Origin: Clostridiaceae bacterium
Lineage (GTDB): Bacteria; Bacillota; Clostridia; Saccharofermentanales; UBA5734
Direction: 5' to 3'
NCBI GenBank assembly: GCA_012727965.1
Contig: JAAYFZ010000182.1
Location: 1 to 11,930 of the forward strand
Length of the DNA stretch: 11,930 nucleotides
The position numbers and the translations under genes were made by a program. Shown here one piece after another: positions 1 to 6,876 of the stretch (positions within the stretch are counted from its first letter, which is position 1; each line of letters begins with the position of its first letter). The notes beneath the pieces were generated by a model that had not been told where the DNA came from, searched no databases, and was given only the letters and a program-made list of their open reading frames with translations.

Positions 1-2830
1 CTGCAGCTGCTTCATACAGCCTTGAATGATAAGCCCACTGATCTACGATACGAATCGGTCGTTCAAGCAGACCGGTCTGCATTATTGCATCCTCAGTCAA
101 GACAGCCAGACCAAGACTATTGATCATCTTGGGTATCCCATGATGGATTTCAGGATCAACATGGTATGGTCTTCCCGCCAGCACAACACCCTTTTGGCCA
201 GTCTCTTCAAGATATTTTAGCACCTCCGCACCCTTGTCACGCATATCCTGCTTAAACCTTGCATCCTCGGCGAAAGCAGCCGCAACCGCAGCTTTTACCT
301 CTTTGGACGTAACTTCATAATCTGCGAGAACCTCGACTAGTCTTGAAGCCAGTTTTTCTCTGTTTTCCAGAGGCAGGAATGGATTCATAAACTTGATCGA
401 ATGCTCTCTGATATCTTCGACATTATTCTTGATTACTTCAGGATAAGAGGCGACAATCGGGCAATTATAATGATTATTGGCTGCCTCTACTTCTTTTTGT
501 TCATAAGGAAGATCCGGGTAGAATATCGTCTTGATACCCTTACTGATTAAATCCGCAATATGTCCATGAGCCAGTTTAGCCGGGTAGCATACACTCTCTG
601 AAGGAATGCTGTCCATTCCCTTTTCAAACAACTTATGATTTGATTGACCGGAAATAATGACGCGGAAACCCAGACTAGTCAACAGTGTAAACCAGAATGG
701 ATAATTCTCGTACATATTAAGAGCTCGCGGCAAACCCAAGGTTCCACGACGTGCAGCCTCAAGTGACAATGGTTTATACCTGAACAATCTCTTGTATTTA
801 TAATCGAAAAGATCAGGCAGGCCCGCTGTGGGACTGCTGATGCCTGCACCACGCTCACAACGATTTCCCGACACGAAACGTTCACCATTGCTGAAGCTTG
901 AGATAGTCAGCTGACAGTGGTTTGTACAGAGCTTGCAATGTGTCAGCTCTGTATCAACACTGAAATCCTGAAGATTTTCAGAGCTAATCAAGCTTGAGGC
1001 TTGTCCTTCAAATCTCTCTCTGGCGAGCAAAGCTGCACCAAAAGCCCCCATCAAACCAGCTATATTCGGTCTGATAACCTCACGGCCGGCTACAAGTTCG
1101 AAACATCTGAGAATAGCATCATTCAAGAAGGTTCCACCTTGAACCACGACCTTATTGCCCAGCGCCTCAGGATCCTTGATTTTTATAACCTTGTACAAAG
1201 CGTTTCTGACTACTGAATAAGACAGTCCGGCTGAAATATCGCCGACAGTTGCGCCTTCCTTCTGAGCCTGTTTAACGCGTGAATTCATAAAAACAGTACA
1301 GCGTGTACCGAGATCTACAGGATTATCAGATGCCAAAGCCTCAAGTGAGAATGTATGGGCATCCATATTCAACGTTTCGGCAAAAGTCTGAATAAATGAT
1401 CCACAACCTGAACTGCAGGCCTCATTTACCATGATGCTGTCGATAACACCCTCTCTTACACGCATGCACTTCATATCCTGACCACCGATATCAATAATGA
1501 AATCGACGCCTGGGCTGAAAAACTCGGCCGACTTATAGTGAGCCATTGTCTCGATCTCACCTTCTTCGATCCCGAGAGCAGCTTTGATCAGATGCTCACC
1601 ATAACCGGTGACACATGATCTGGCAATATAAGCAGCGGGCGGAAGCTGTTCATATATTTTGCGCAAAATTTTAACAGCACTTGTAATTGGATTGCCCTTG
1701 TTGCCTGCATAATAGGTAAAAATCAACTCGCCAGAATTGTCTATCAAAACCGCTTTTGTTGTTGTACTTCCAGCATCTATACCCAGGAAGCAGGCTCCGG
1801 ATGCAGTTCTGATATCCATCAGATCAACTGATGCCCTATCATGTCTGTCAAAAAATTCTTTCTTTTCAGTTTCATCTGCAAATAACGCTCTGATCCTGCC
1901 AATATCGTGGTCCAGCTTACGATTGGTGCTAAATCTAGCTAGAAGCTCCTGCAGCGGCAAGGGCTCATTATCAGCCAATAGAGCTGCCCCTACCGCAACA
2001 TATAGCTGGGCAAAAGGCGGGGTCTTGAAGCTGTCAACATTTTCTGTAAGAGTTCTCTCATATGCTCTGCGCAGCTCGGAGAGAAAATGAAGTGGTCCGC
2101 CGAGGAAAATGACATGTCCTTTGATCGGACGGCCGCAGGCCAGTCCGGCTATCGTCTGATTTACGACCGACTGCAGCACAGAAGCTGCCAGGTCCTCTCT
2201 GGCCACGCCCTCATTTATCAGTGGCTGCAGATCGCTCTTGGCGAAAACCCCGCAGCGTGAAGCAATCGGATACAACCGCTTATATTTCGCAGCCAAATCA
2301 TTGAGTCCGCCAGCATCGGTCTGAAGAAGTGAAGCCATCTGATCTATAAAAGCACCGGTTCCGCCTGCACATGTACCATTCATTCTCTGTTCAGGTACAG
2401 GTTTCATATAAGTGATCTTAGCATCTTCACCGCCAAGCTCAATAACTACATCTGCTTCGGGGTCATAGACTCTGATTGCTTCAGTCTCAGCAATTACCTC
2501 CTGTACGAAGCCCAGGTCAAGCCATTTGGCAACACTTAAACCACCTGATCCCGTTATGCTGATGCTGACGCTAGCTTGCGGGTATAGAGCAGCTACCTCG
2601 GAAAAAGCCTTATGCAATTCACCGATACTGTCGGCATTATGTCTTCTGTACTGTTGATATAGAATCTGATCCTCGTAGATCAGAACGATTTTTACTGTAG
2701 TAGAACCTACATCCAGACCCATCTTAAGAACGGCATCCTTAGGCAGATCAATATGGTCAGCCATAACTAGCTGTCTTGAGACGGCCATTTTATTTACTGT
2801 CTCATCAGAATTTATGTTGTTTTGAACCAT
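1..2830 (-). CDS. Giant acyl-CoA dehydratase activase-related protein, two ASKHA ATPase domains (partial, C-terminus beyond window)
   Basis: The frame is open from an ATG at 2830 to the left edge, giving 943 complete codons; the rest lies outside. Two BcrAD/BadFG (HgdC-type) ATPase domains come first. Domain 1 starts with GLDVGSTT (38-45) and has GGED (133-136), NGTCAGGTG (151-159, C154) and C193. Domain 2 starts with GIDAGSTT (350-357) and has GGQD (449-452), EACSSGCGS (470-478) and C511. Both keep the two cysteine regions that in HgdC-type activases bind the [4Fe-4S] cluster between subunits. A cysteine group follows (C632, C635, C639, C658), then a DUF2229-like region from about 690 with LNMYENYPFW near 705 and ESVCYPAK around C748. 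Family members of about 1,400 residues usually end in an HgdB/HgdD-like region. By family knowledge it couples ATP hydrolysis to low-potential electron transfer, but the substrate cannot be named. AGGTG lies 9 bases before the ATG. The family call is firm and the physiological role is unknown. Confidence 0.9.
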   Translation of the reverse strand, partial: MVQNNINSDETVNKMAVSRQLVMADHIDLPKDAVLKMGLDVGSTTVKIVLIYEDQILYQQYRRHNADSIGELHKAFSEVAALYPQASVSISITGSGGLSVAKWLDLGFVQEVIAETEAIRVYDPEADVVIELGGEDAKITYMKPVPEQRMNGTCAGGTGAFIDQMASLLQTDAGGLNDLAAKYKRLYPIASRCGVFAKSDLQPLINEGVAREDLAASVLQSVVNQTIAGLACGRPIKGHVIFLGGPLHFLSELRRAYERTLTENVDSFKTPPFAQLYVAVGAALLADNEPLPLQELLARFSTNRKLDHDIGRIRALFADETEKKEFFDRHDRASVDLMDIRTASGACFLGIDAGSTTTKAVLIDNSGELIFTYYAGNKGNPITSAVKILRKIYEQLPPAAYIARSCVTGYGEHLIKAALGIEEGEIETMAHYKSAEFFSPGVDFIIDIGGQDMKCMRVREGVIDSIMVNEACSSGCGSFIQTFAETLNMDAHTFSLEALASDNPVDLGTRCTVFMNSRVKQAQKEGATVGDISAGLSYSVVRNALYKVIKIKDPEALGNKVVVQGGTFLNDAILRCFELVAGREVIRPNIAGLMGAFGAALLARERFEGQASSLISSENLQDFSVDTELTHCKLCTNHCQLTISSFSNGERFVSGNRCERGAGISSPTAGLPDLFDYKYKRLFRYKPLSLEAARRGTLGLPRALNMYENYPFWFTLLTSLGFRVIISGQSNHKLFEKGMDSIPSESVCYPAKLAHGHIADLISKGIKTIFYPDLPYEQKEVEAANNHYNCPIVASYPEVIKNNVEDIREHSIKFMNPFLPLENREKLASRLVEVLADYEVTSKEVKAAVAAAFAEDARFKQDMRDKGAEVLKYLEETGQKGVVLAGRPYHVDPEIHHGIPKMINSLGLAVLTEDAIMQTGLLERPIRIVDQWAYHSRLYEAAA

Positions 2831-2891
2831 GCGAAAATACACCTGCATTCTTTCATTCTAATAATATATTTTGCCAATCAAAGTAATGTCC

Positions 2892-2920
2892 ATTATATAT
2901 CAATCTTGATTTTCAGGCTA
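2892..2920 (-). promoter_or_regulatory. Weak candidate promoter for the dehydratase activase gene
   Basis: The 101-base gap between the 2H phosphoesterase gene and the activase gene contains a perfect TATAAT (2892-2897) on the minus strand. An overlapping TGA-TATATA could act as an extended -10. The -35 position at 17-base spacing (TAGCCT, 2915-2920) matches poorly. A start near 2885 would leave a leader of about 55 bases. I see no clear terminator for the upstream gene in this gap, so readthrough from it is also possible. Confidence 0.4.
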
Positions 2921-2931
2921 TCATGGAATTG

Positions 2932-3471
2932 TTAGTCTTGATTATTAAGCGGTAAAACCATCATTTCATGGTATGGACAGCAGCCATAGAGAACAATTGA
3001 TACGGCTTTTGTATCTATCGGCAGAAAACGACTGCCCAAATAGCGCATAGCCTGATTTAAATGGTCGTTGTCATAATCAAGAGCCAAAGTGCAATGCGGC
3101 ACCCAGTGTTCCTCTGTATACAGCGGTGAAAAGTCATTACAGCACTTACCCAGCAGACTATTCAGATCCTGATGAAGCTTCACTAATCGTTCTGAAACGA
3201 CAGGATTAAGGAACAGTACCGAGTTTTCTCCGGGGAAAACCCCTAAACTGGAGAACTTCAAATCCACAGGCTGCTGCCAGGATGCGAAATCCTTAAGCAG
3301 ATTCTCGACCTCTCCAAGATCAGTCAGATCAAATTCGGCCAGAGTGAGATGAGGCTTCATACCAATTTCAGCAAACCTGCTGTTTAATCCCAATTTGACA
3401 AGGTCTTGTGTCCACTTGTCAATCAGGCAGTCTGCTTTCTCTTCGAAATATAACAATACGGCATAATCCAT
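2932..3471 (-). CDS. 2H phosphoesterase superfamily protein (2'-5' RNA ligase / LigT-like)
   Basis: This 179-residue protein carries the two defining HxT motifs of the 2H phosphoesterases: H41-L-T43 in KPHLTLAEF and H126-C-T128 in PHCTLAL. The size and the roughly 85-residue spacing fit the two-lobed LigT/YjcG-like fold. These cytosolic enzymes act on 2',3'-cyclic phosphates or 2'-5' linked nucleotides, but natural substrates of bacterial members are mostly unknown, so only the superfamily is assigned. The ATG at 3471 was chosen because AGGAG (3479-3483) sits 7 bases before it. An in-frame ATG at 3531 lies within the -35 box of a strong promoter and has no ribosome site, so the longer form is unlikely. 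The gene has its own promoter just downstream of the previous gene's terminator. It could be cotranscribed with the activase gene, as no terminator separates them. Confidence 0.85.
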   Translation of the reverse strand: MDYAVLLYFEEKADCLIDKWTQDLVKLGLNSRFAEIGMKPHLTLAEFDLTDLGEVENLLKDFASWQQPVDLKFSSLGVFPGENSVLFLNPVVSERLVKLHQDLNSLLGKCCNDFSPLYTEEHWVPHCTLALDYDNDHLNQAMRYLGSRFLPIDTKAVSIVLYGCCPYHEMMVLPLNNQD

Positions 3472-3502
3472 GATTGGTCTCCTGTCGCTTAATACTCTCA
3501 TA

Positions 3503-3531
3503 AATATATCATCAGATAGGTCCAATCTCAA
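3503..3531 (-). promoter_or_regulatory. Strong sigma-A-type promoter for the 2H phosphoesterase gene
   Basis: On the minus strand TTGAGA (3526-3531, five of six matches to TTGACA) is followed after exactly 17 bases by TATATT (3503-3508, five of six to TATAAT). A TG one base before the -10 makes it an extended -10. The start should fall near 3496, giving a leader of about 25 bases with AGGAG at 3479-3483. Confidence 0.75.
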
Positions 3532-3540
3532 TGATAGAAC

Positions 3541-3574
3541 AAAAAAAGCGCCTCTGCTATTAGCAGATGGCGCT
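3541..3574 (-). terminator. Intrinsic terminator after the 85-residue protein gene
   Basis: Read on the minus strand, AGCGCC-A-TCTGCT, loop AAT, then AGCAGA-GGCGCT forms a 12-base-pair stem with one bulged base, followed directly by a run of about seven T. It lies 26 bases beyond the stop codon at 3601 and just upstream of the next promoter, so it separates the two transcripts. Confidence 0.88.
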
Positions 3575-3600
3575 GATCAGTTCATGAATAATTATAGATG

Positions 3601-3858
3601 TCAGGCTTCTGTTGGCTCACCAAACAAATTTAGTCTGAACAGCATTGATTCGTCCTCAGGATCATCACATACTATCTTGGCATCGACCAGACGGCCGCCC
3701 TCAATCAGACTGATAATACCTGTCAGCTGGCTCAGCTTGCTCTTAAGATTGAATCGATCGTTTTCCTCAGTTACGAGGTAAACACCGCCCTTGCACTTAT
3801 CCAGAGCTTTGATAAAAGCCTGTACATCAATATTGTTCATTGCAAATGCCATACTCAT
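3601..3858 (-). CDS. Small conserved-looking protein of unknown function (85 aa)
   Basis: The 85-residue product has no signal peptide, membrane helix or catalytic motif that I recognise. It reads as a compact soluble alpha/beta protein, with NNIDVQAFIKALDKCKGGVYLVT near residues 8-30, a basic RFNLKSKLSQL stretch near 35-45, and an acidic DDPEDES segment near 66-72. It resembles, from memory, short clostridial proteins often labelled 'polyA polymerase', a label that is probably wrong because nothing here looks like a nucleotidyltransferase. The ATG at 3858 was chosen because a perfect AGGAGG (3867-3872) lies 8 bases before it. The longer in-frame start at 3969 would read through the promoter and is rejected. 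It is a single-gene transcription unit with its own promoter and a strong terminator, which suggests substantial independent expression. Confidence 0.75.
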   Translation of the reverse strand: MSMAFAMNNIDVQAFIKALDKCKGGVYLVTEENDRFNLKSKLSQLTGIISLIEGGRLVDAKIVCDDPEDESMLFRLNLFGEPTEA

Positions 3859-3866
3859 AAAAATCG

Positions 3867-3872
3867 CCTCCT
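3867..3872 (-). promoter_or_regulatory. Consensus ribosome binding site AGGAGG of the 85-aa protein
   Basis: A perfect AGGAGG lies 8 bases before the ATG at 3858. It decides the start over the in-frame ATG 111 bases further upstream and points to efficient translation of this small protein. Confidence 0.8.
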
Positions 3873-3933
3873 GTAAATTGAATTTCTGTCTTATCACGAG
3901 TCTGTTATTGCTATATTCACAATAACTAAGGCT

Positions 3934-3961
3934 ATTATAACCTGTTATGACAATAATGCAA
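3934..3961 (-). promoter_or_regulatory. Promoter of the 85-aa protein gene
   Basis: A perfect TATAAT -10 box (3934-3939) stands 16 bases downstream of TTGCAT (3956-3961), a weak -35. The predicted start near 3927 gives a leader of about 68 bases containing AGGAGG. The site begins just past the tRNA terminator, so the gene is transcribed separately from the tRNA. Confidence 0.6.
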
Positions 3962-3976
3962 AGCAGCAATGATACG

Positions 3977-4011
3977 AAAAAAGGCCGTCTCAGTAGTGAT
4001 CTGAGACAGCC
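3977..4011 (-). terminator. Intrinsic terminator of the tRNA-Thr transcript
   Basis: On the minus strand GGCTGTCTCAG, a 7-base loop and CTGAGACGGCC form an 11-base-pair stem with a single G-T wobble, followed by six T. It begins 8 bases after the encoded CCA end of the tRNA. It also serves any readthrough from the mtaD operon. Confidence 0.9.
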
Positions 4012-4018
4012 AATTTGC

Positions 4019-4093
4019 TGGAGCCGCTGGTGAGAATTGAACTCACGACCTATTCATTACGAGTGAATTGCTCTACCCCTGAGCCACAGCGGC
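4019..4093 (-). tRNA. tRNA-Thr (anticodon CGT), CCA end encoded
   Basis: The 75-base minus-strand sequence folds completely. Acceptor GCCGCTG pairs with CAGCGGC, and D stem GCTC with GAGC. Anticodon stem ATTCA pairs with TGAAT around loop CTCGTAA, and T stem GTGAG pairs with CTCAC around TTCAATT. The anticodon CGT (4059-4061) reads ACG, threonine. The discriminator is T, followed by an encoded CCA. It stands alone, not in a tRNA cluster, between its own extended -10 promoter and an 11-base-pair terminator. Confidence 0.95.
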
Positions 4094-4112
4094 ATCGATC
4101 AAGGCGTCGATT

Positions 4113-4142
4113 ATCATATCAAATCGGCCGCCCTGTTGTCAA
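4113..4142 (-). promoter_or_regulatory. Promoter of tRNA-Thr
   Basis: A perfect TTGACA (4137-4142) and TATGAT (4113-4118) are separated by 18 bases, with TG one base before the -10. The predicted start near 4106 lies about 13 bases before the mature tRNA 5' end. The promoter fills the short gap after the mtaD stop codon, so the tRNA need not depend on the upstream operon. Confidence 0.8.
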
Positions 4143-4154
4143 TTAGTCAGTGTA

Positions 4155-5525
4155 TCAGCTAAGCTTGTTGGAATAGGAAACTGCCTCTGCGATCGTCTTC
4201 TCCTCATCTATTGTCTTGAGATCATTTTTATACATTAGCCAGACACCATCTACCATCATAGATTCGACATTGCCGCTGCTGCAGCTATAGACGAGCGCTG
4301 CTTCGGGATCTCCAAGCGGCTGCATAGCCGGATGATCAATATCGACGATCTGAAGATCAGCCTTCCAGCCGGGGAGCAGGCATCCAACTCTATCGAAGCC
4401 TAATCCGCGCATGCCGTTTAATGTTGCCATCTGAATAAGCTGACCTGCCGGCAGAACACTGGCGTCACCGGTCAATCCTTTTGCCAGATAACCTGCCAGC
4501 CGCATTTCCTGATACAGATCAAGATTATTGTTGCTTGCAGCTCCATCGGTGCCGAGACTGACATGAATACCTGCCTGCACCATAGCTGCAATATCCGCGA
4601 AACCGCTGCCAAGCTTAAAATTACTGGCCGGGTTATGAGCAACTGTAACTTTTCTGGCTGCCAGCAAGGCACGGTCATCATCATCAAGATGTACACAATG
4701 AGCTGCTATAACATGACCATCGAGCAAGCCAAATTTGTCCAGCTGCTGCGGCGGTCTCTTGCCGTACTTGGCCAGACAGTCTTCAACTTCCTTACTGGTT
4801 TCAGATATATGCACCTGCACATACATATCGTGTTTTCTAGCGGCTGCCGCCAGTTCTTCATAGAGGTATGGTTCATAAAGGTAAATAGAATGTACGAGAA
4901 GCGATGTTCTGATGAGGCCTTCACTGCCGCCTTCCCAACGCTCTTTGAAGCTCGCAAGCTCGTTATCGGAAACATGTGATTTGCCGTCACTGCCTTCAAG
5001 CTTGCCATCGCAGCAGACATTGAGTCTAAACCCGCTTTGTCTGGCAGCCTGAGCAACAGAATCACTGAAATAATACATATCAGCAGCAGCGCCGGTTCCG
5101 TGACGGATCATTTCTGCCATTCCAAGCATTGAGCCATGGTAAACATGTTCAGGCGTCAGATGTGCTTCCATTGGAAATATTACATTGAACAGCCAGTCAT
5201 GGAGATTATGATCATCTGTTTGGTTCCTCATAAGAGTCATGGGGATATGGCCATGTGTATTCGCCATCGTCGGCCAGACAAGTTTGTTTTTGCCGTTGTA
5301 TATTTCAAAATTATCGCCGGCAAAAGCCGCTTCCGCAGAAACTCTATCAAGACCGATATAGATTATCAAGCCATCTCTAACTGAAACATAAGCATCTTTC
5401 ATGATGAGAAGGTTTTTGCCAGTATCATAATAAGCAGCATATTCTGGTACTTCTCTGATTTCATCAGTCGCTGCAGTCACGAGTAAAATTTTGTCAAAAA
5501 GCACATTAGTCTTACTTAGTGTCAT
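4155..5525 (-). CDS. mtaD: 5'-methylthioadenosine / S-adenosylhomocysteine deaminase
   Basis: This is a cytosolic amidohydrolase of 456 residues that by family deaminates the adenine ring of methylthioadenosine and SAH, giving methylthioinosine and S-inosylhomocysteine. Metal and catalytic residues are all in place: H91-G-H93 in NTHGHIPMT, H239 and E242 in VHISE, H276 in AHCVHL, and D327 in SLGTDGAASNN. They match the known pattern of Thermotoga MtaD. The N-terminal beta-sandwich strand region and C-terminal strands flank the TIM barrel as usual. Length is slightly above the typical 430 or so, mainly from an extended N-terminus. ATG at 5525 is preferred; the GTG just before it at 5528 is an equally spaced alternative, with AGAGG 6 bases before the GTG and 9 before the ATG. 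It is the last gene after ahcY (61-base gap, no terminator). A related guanine or cytosine deaminase activity is less likely given the neighbours. Confidence 0.88.
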   Translation of the reverse strand: MTLSKTNVLFDKILLVTAATDEIREVPEYAAYYDTGKNLLIMKDAYVSVRDGLIIYIGLDRVSAEAAFAGDNFEIYNGKNKLVWPTMANTHGHIPMTLMRNQTDDHNLHDWLFNVIFPMEAHLTPEHVYHGSMLGMAEMIRHGTGAAADMYYFSDSVAQAARQSGFRLNVCCDGKLEGSDGKSHVSDNELASFKERWEGGSEGLIRTSLLVHSIYLYEPYLYEELAAAARKHDMYVQVHISETSKEVEDCLAKYGKRPPQQLDKFGLLDGHVIAAHCVHLDDDDRALLAARKVTVAHNPASNFKLGSGFADIAAMVQAGIHVSLGTDGAASNNNLDLYQEMRLAGYLAKGLTGDASVLPAGQLIQMATLNGMRGLGFDRVGCLLPGWKADLQIVDIDHPAMQPLGDPEAALVYSCSSGNVESMMVDGVWLMYKNDLKTIDEEKTIAEAVSYSNKLS

Positions 5526-5586
5526 CACAGAATACCTCTTCTAATTAAATGATCTCTTTTCAGTTTAGTTAAGCGGCTTGATATGC

Positions 5587-6846
5587 TTATTCCATTTCAC
5601 TCATATCCCAGTTATCAATATAATACTGTTGATCAGGTGTTAAAGTATCCAGTCCCTTGCTCTTATGAAGCAGAAGAGTCATCGCAACTGAATCATCAAT
5701 TTCTGCAGGAATATCATAGACTGCGGTTTCCATATCCTTGCCAAACTGAGCAATATACTGAGCTGATTTTGCCTGCAGCGCGAAACTCATATCCATAATT
5801 TCTGCCGGGTGGCCGTCACCTGCGGCTAAATTGACCAATCTGCCCTGAGCCAGCACATTAAGCACACGTCCATCATCCAGATAATACGATTCAATATTAG
5901 CACGCACTTCCTTTTTCTCTTTGGACATGGCAGTAAGCTGGGGCAAATTGATTTCGACATCAAAATGACCGGCATTACACATAATAACTCCATGTTTCAT
6001 TTTACGGAAATGTTTGGCAGTAATAACATCCTTGCAGCCGGTAACAGTTACAAATAGATCTCCGAGTGATGCGGCATCATCCATTTTCATAACATCATAG
6101 CCTTCCATCAGAGCCTCGCAGGCTTTGACAGGATCTATCTCAGTTACTATAACTCTGGCGCCGAGTCCTGCAGCTCTTAATGCTACGCCTTTTCCACACA
6201 TACCAAACCCGTTAACAACTACTGTCTTGCCGGCAACAAGCAGATTGGTAGTGCTCATAATAGCAGCCCAGACTGATTGGCCTGTACCGAAGCGATTATC
6301 GAAAAGATGCTTACAGCGAGCATCATTTACTGCTATGACCGGGTATTTAAGCTGACCCTTCTTCTCAAGAATTTTTAGACGCTTGACTCCGGTAGTGGTT
6401 TCCTCACAACCGCCAATAAGATCCTTGAGTCTATGCTGCTCAGTTGTATGCAGCAGCTGAGCGAAATCACCGCCGTCATCAATGACGATATGCGGATCAA
6501 ATTCCAATGCCTGCCTAAGATGGCGCACATAAGTCTCTGAATCAGCACCATGAATGCAGAAAACCTCCATGCCTTCGCTTGCCAAAGCAGCAGCGACATC
6601 ATCTTGTGTCGACAGAGGATTGCAGCCTGTAAGAGCTACTCTGGCCCCTCCAGTACGCAGAACCTGAGCCAGATATGCTGTTTTGGCCTCAACATGAACA
6701 CTAACAGCTATGCGAAGACCGGCAAAAGGCTTGGAAATCGCAAATTCATCAGAGATTCTGCTGAGGACAGGCATATTGGCAGCTGCCCACTTTATTTTTT
6801 TATGACCTGATTCAGCCAGAGCCAGATCCTTAACATCGTATTCCAT
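5587..6846 (-). CDS. ahcY: S-adenosylhomocysteine hydrolase family protein (short archaeal/Thermotoga type; possibly S-inosylhomocysteine hydrolase)
   Basis: This 419-residue NAD-dependent enzyme cleaves SAH, or possibly SIH, to homocysteine plus nucleoside. Visible residues are H51, the STQDD loop (79-83), DDGGD (123-127, catalytic D124), EETTTGV (148-154), K179 and D183 in NDARCKHLFDN, the Rossmann loop GFGMCG (213-218), NAGHFD (291-296) and AAGDGHPAEIMD (341-352). It is of the short type. It lacks the long insertion of many bacterial enzymes and ends in LTPDQQYYIDNWD without the eukaryotic-type C-terminal Lys/Tyr tail. In HVEAKTAYL, Lys55 occupies the position where classical SAHHs carry an adenine-contacting Glu or Gln. 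That fits the branch containing the Methanocaldococcus SIH hydrolase. GGAGG (6853-6857) lies 6 bases before the ATG. It sits between pnp and mtaD with gaps of 30 and 61 bases. The family is certain and the substrate preference is inferred. Confidence 0.93.
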   Translation of the reverse strand: MEYDVKDLALAESGHKKIKWAAANMPVLSRISDEFAISKPFAGLRIAVSVHVEAKTAYLAQVLRTGGARVALTGCNPLSTQDDVAAALASEGMEVFCIHGADSETYVRHLRQALEFDPHIVIDDGGDFAQLLHTTEQHRLKDLIGGCEETTTGVKRLKILEKKGQLKYPVIAVNDARCKHLFDNRFGTGQSVWAAIMSTTNLLVAGKTVVVNGFGMCGKGVALRAAGLGARVIVTEIDPVKACEALMEGYDVMKMDDAASLGDLFVTVTGCKDVITAKHFRKMKHGVIMCNAGHFDVEINLPQLTAMSKEKKEVRANIESYYLDDGRVLNVLAQGRLVNLAAGDGHPAEIMDMSFALQAKSAQYIAQFGKDMETAVYDIPAEIDDSVAMTLLLHKSKGLDTLTPDQQYYIDNWDMSEME

Positions 6847-6876
6847 TTCAAACCTCCATAATCAAAGCAATTTTAG

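Noticed and set aside
1737..2090. A 117-codon plus-strand open frame and other plus-strand frames (for example 4563-4979, 8327-8629, 8916-9248)
   Set aside because: They lie fully antisense to well-supported genes, have no convincing ribosome sites and encode low-complexity Ser/Leu-rich products typical of shadow frames.
3859..3969. N-terminal extension of the 85-aa protein beginning MLLCIIVITG, resembling a signal peptide
   Set aside because: It would be translated from the promoter region itself. The AGGAGG site and the TATAAT box place both the transcript start and the start codon inside the shorter gene.
5526..5586. SAH or SAM riboswitch ahead of the salvage genes
   Set aside because: The gaps before mtaD, ahcY and pnp are 61, 30 and 37 bases, too short for the known aptamers, and show no matching stems.
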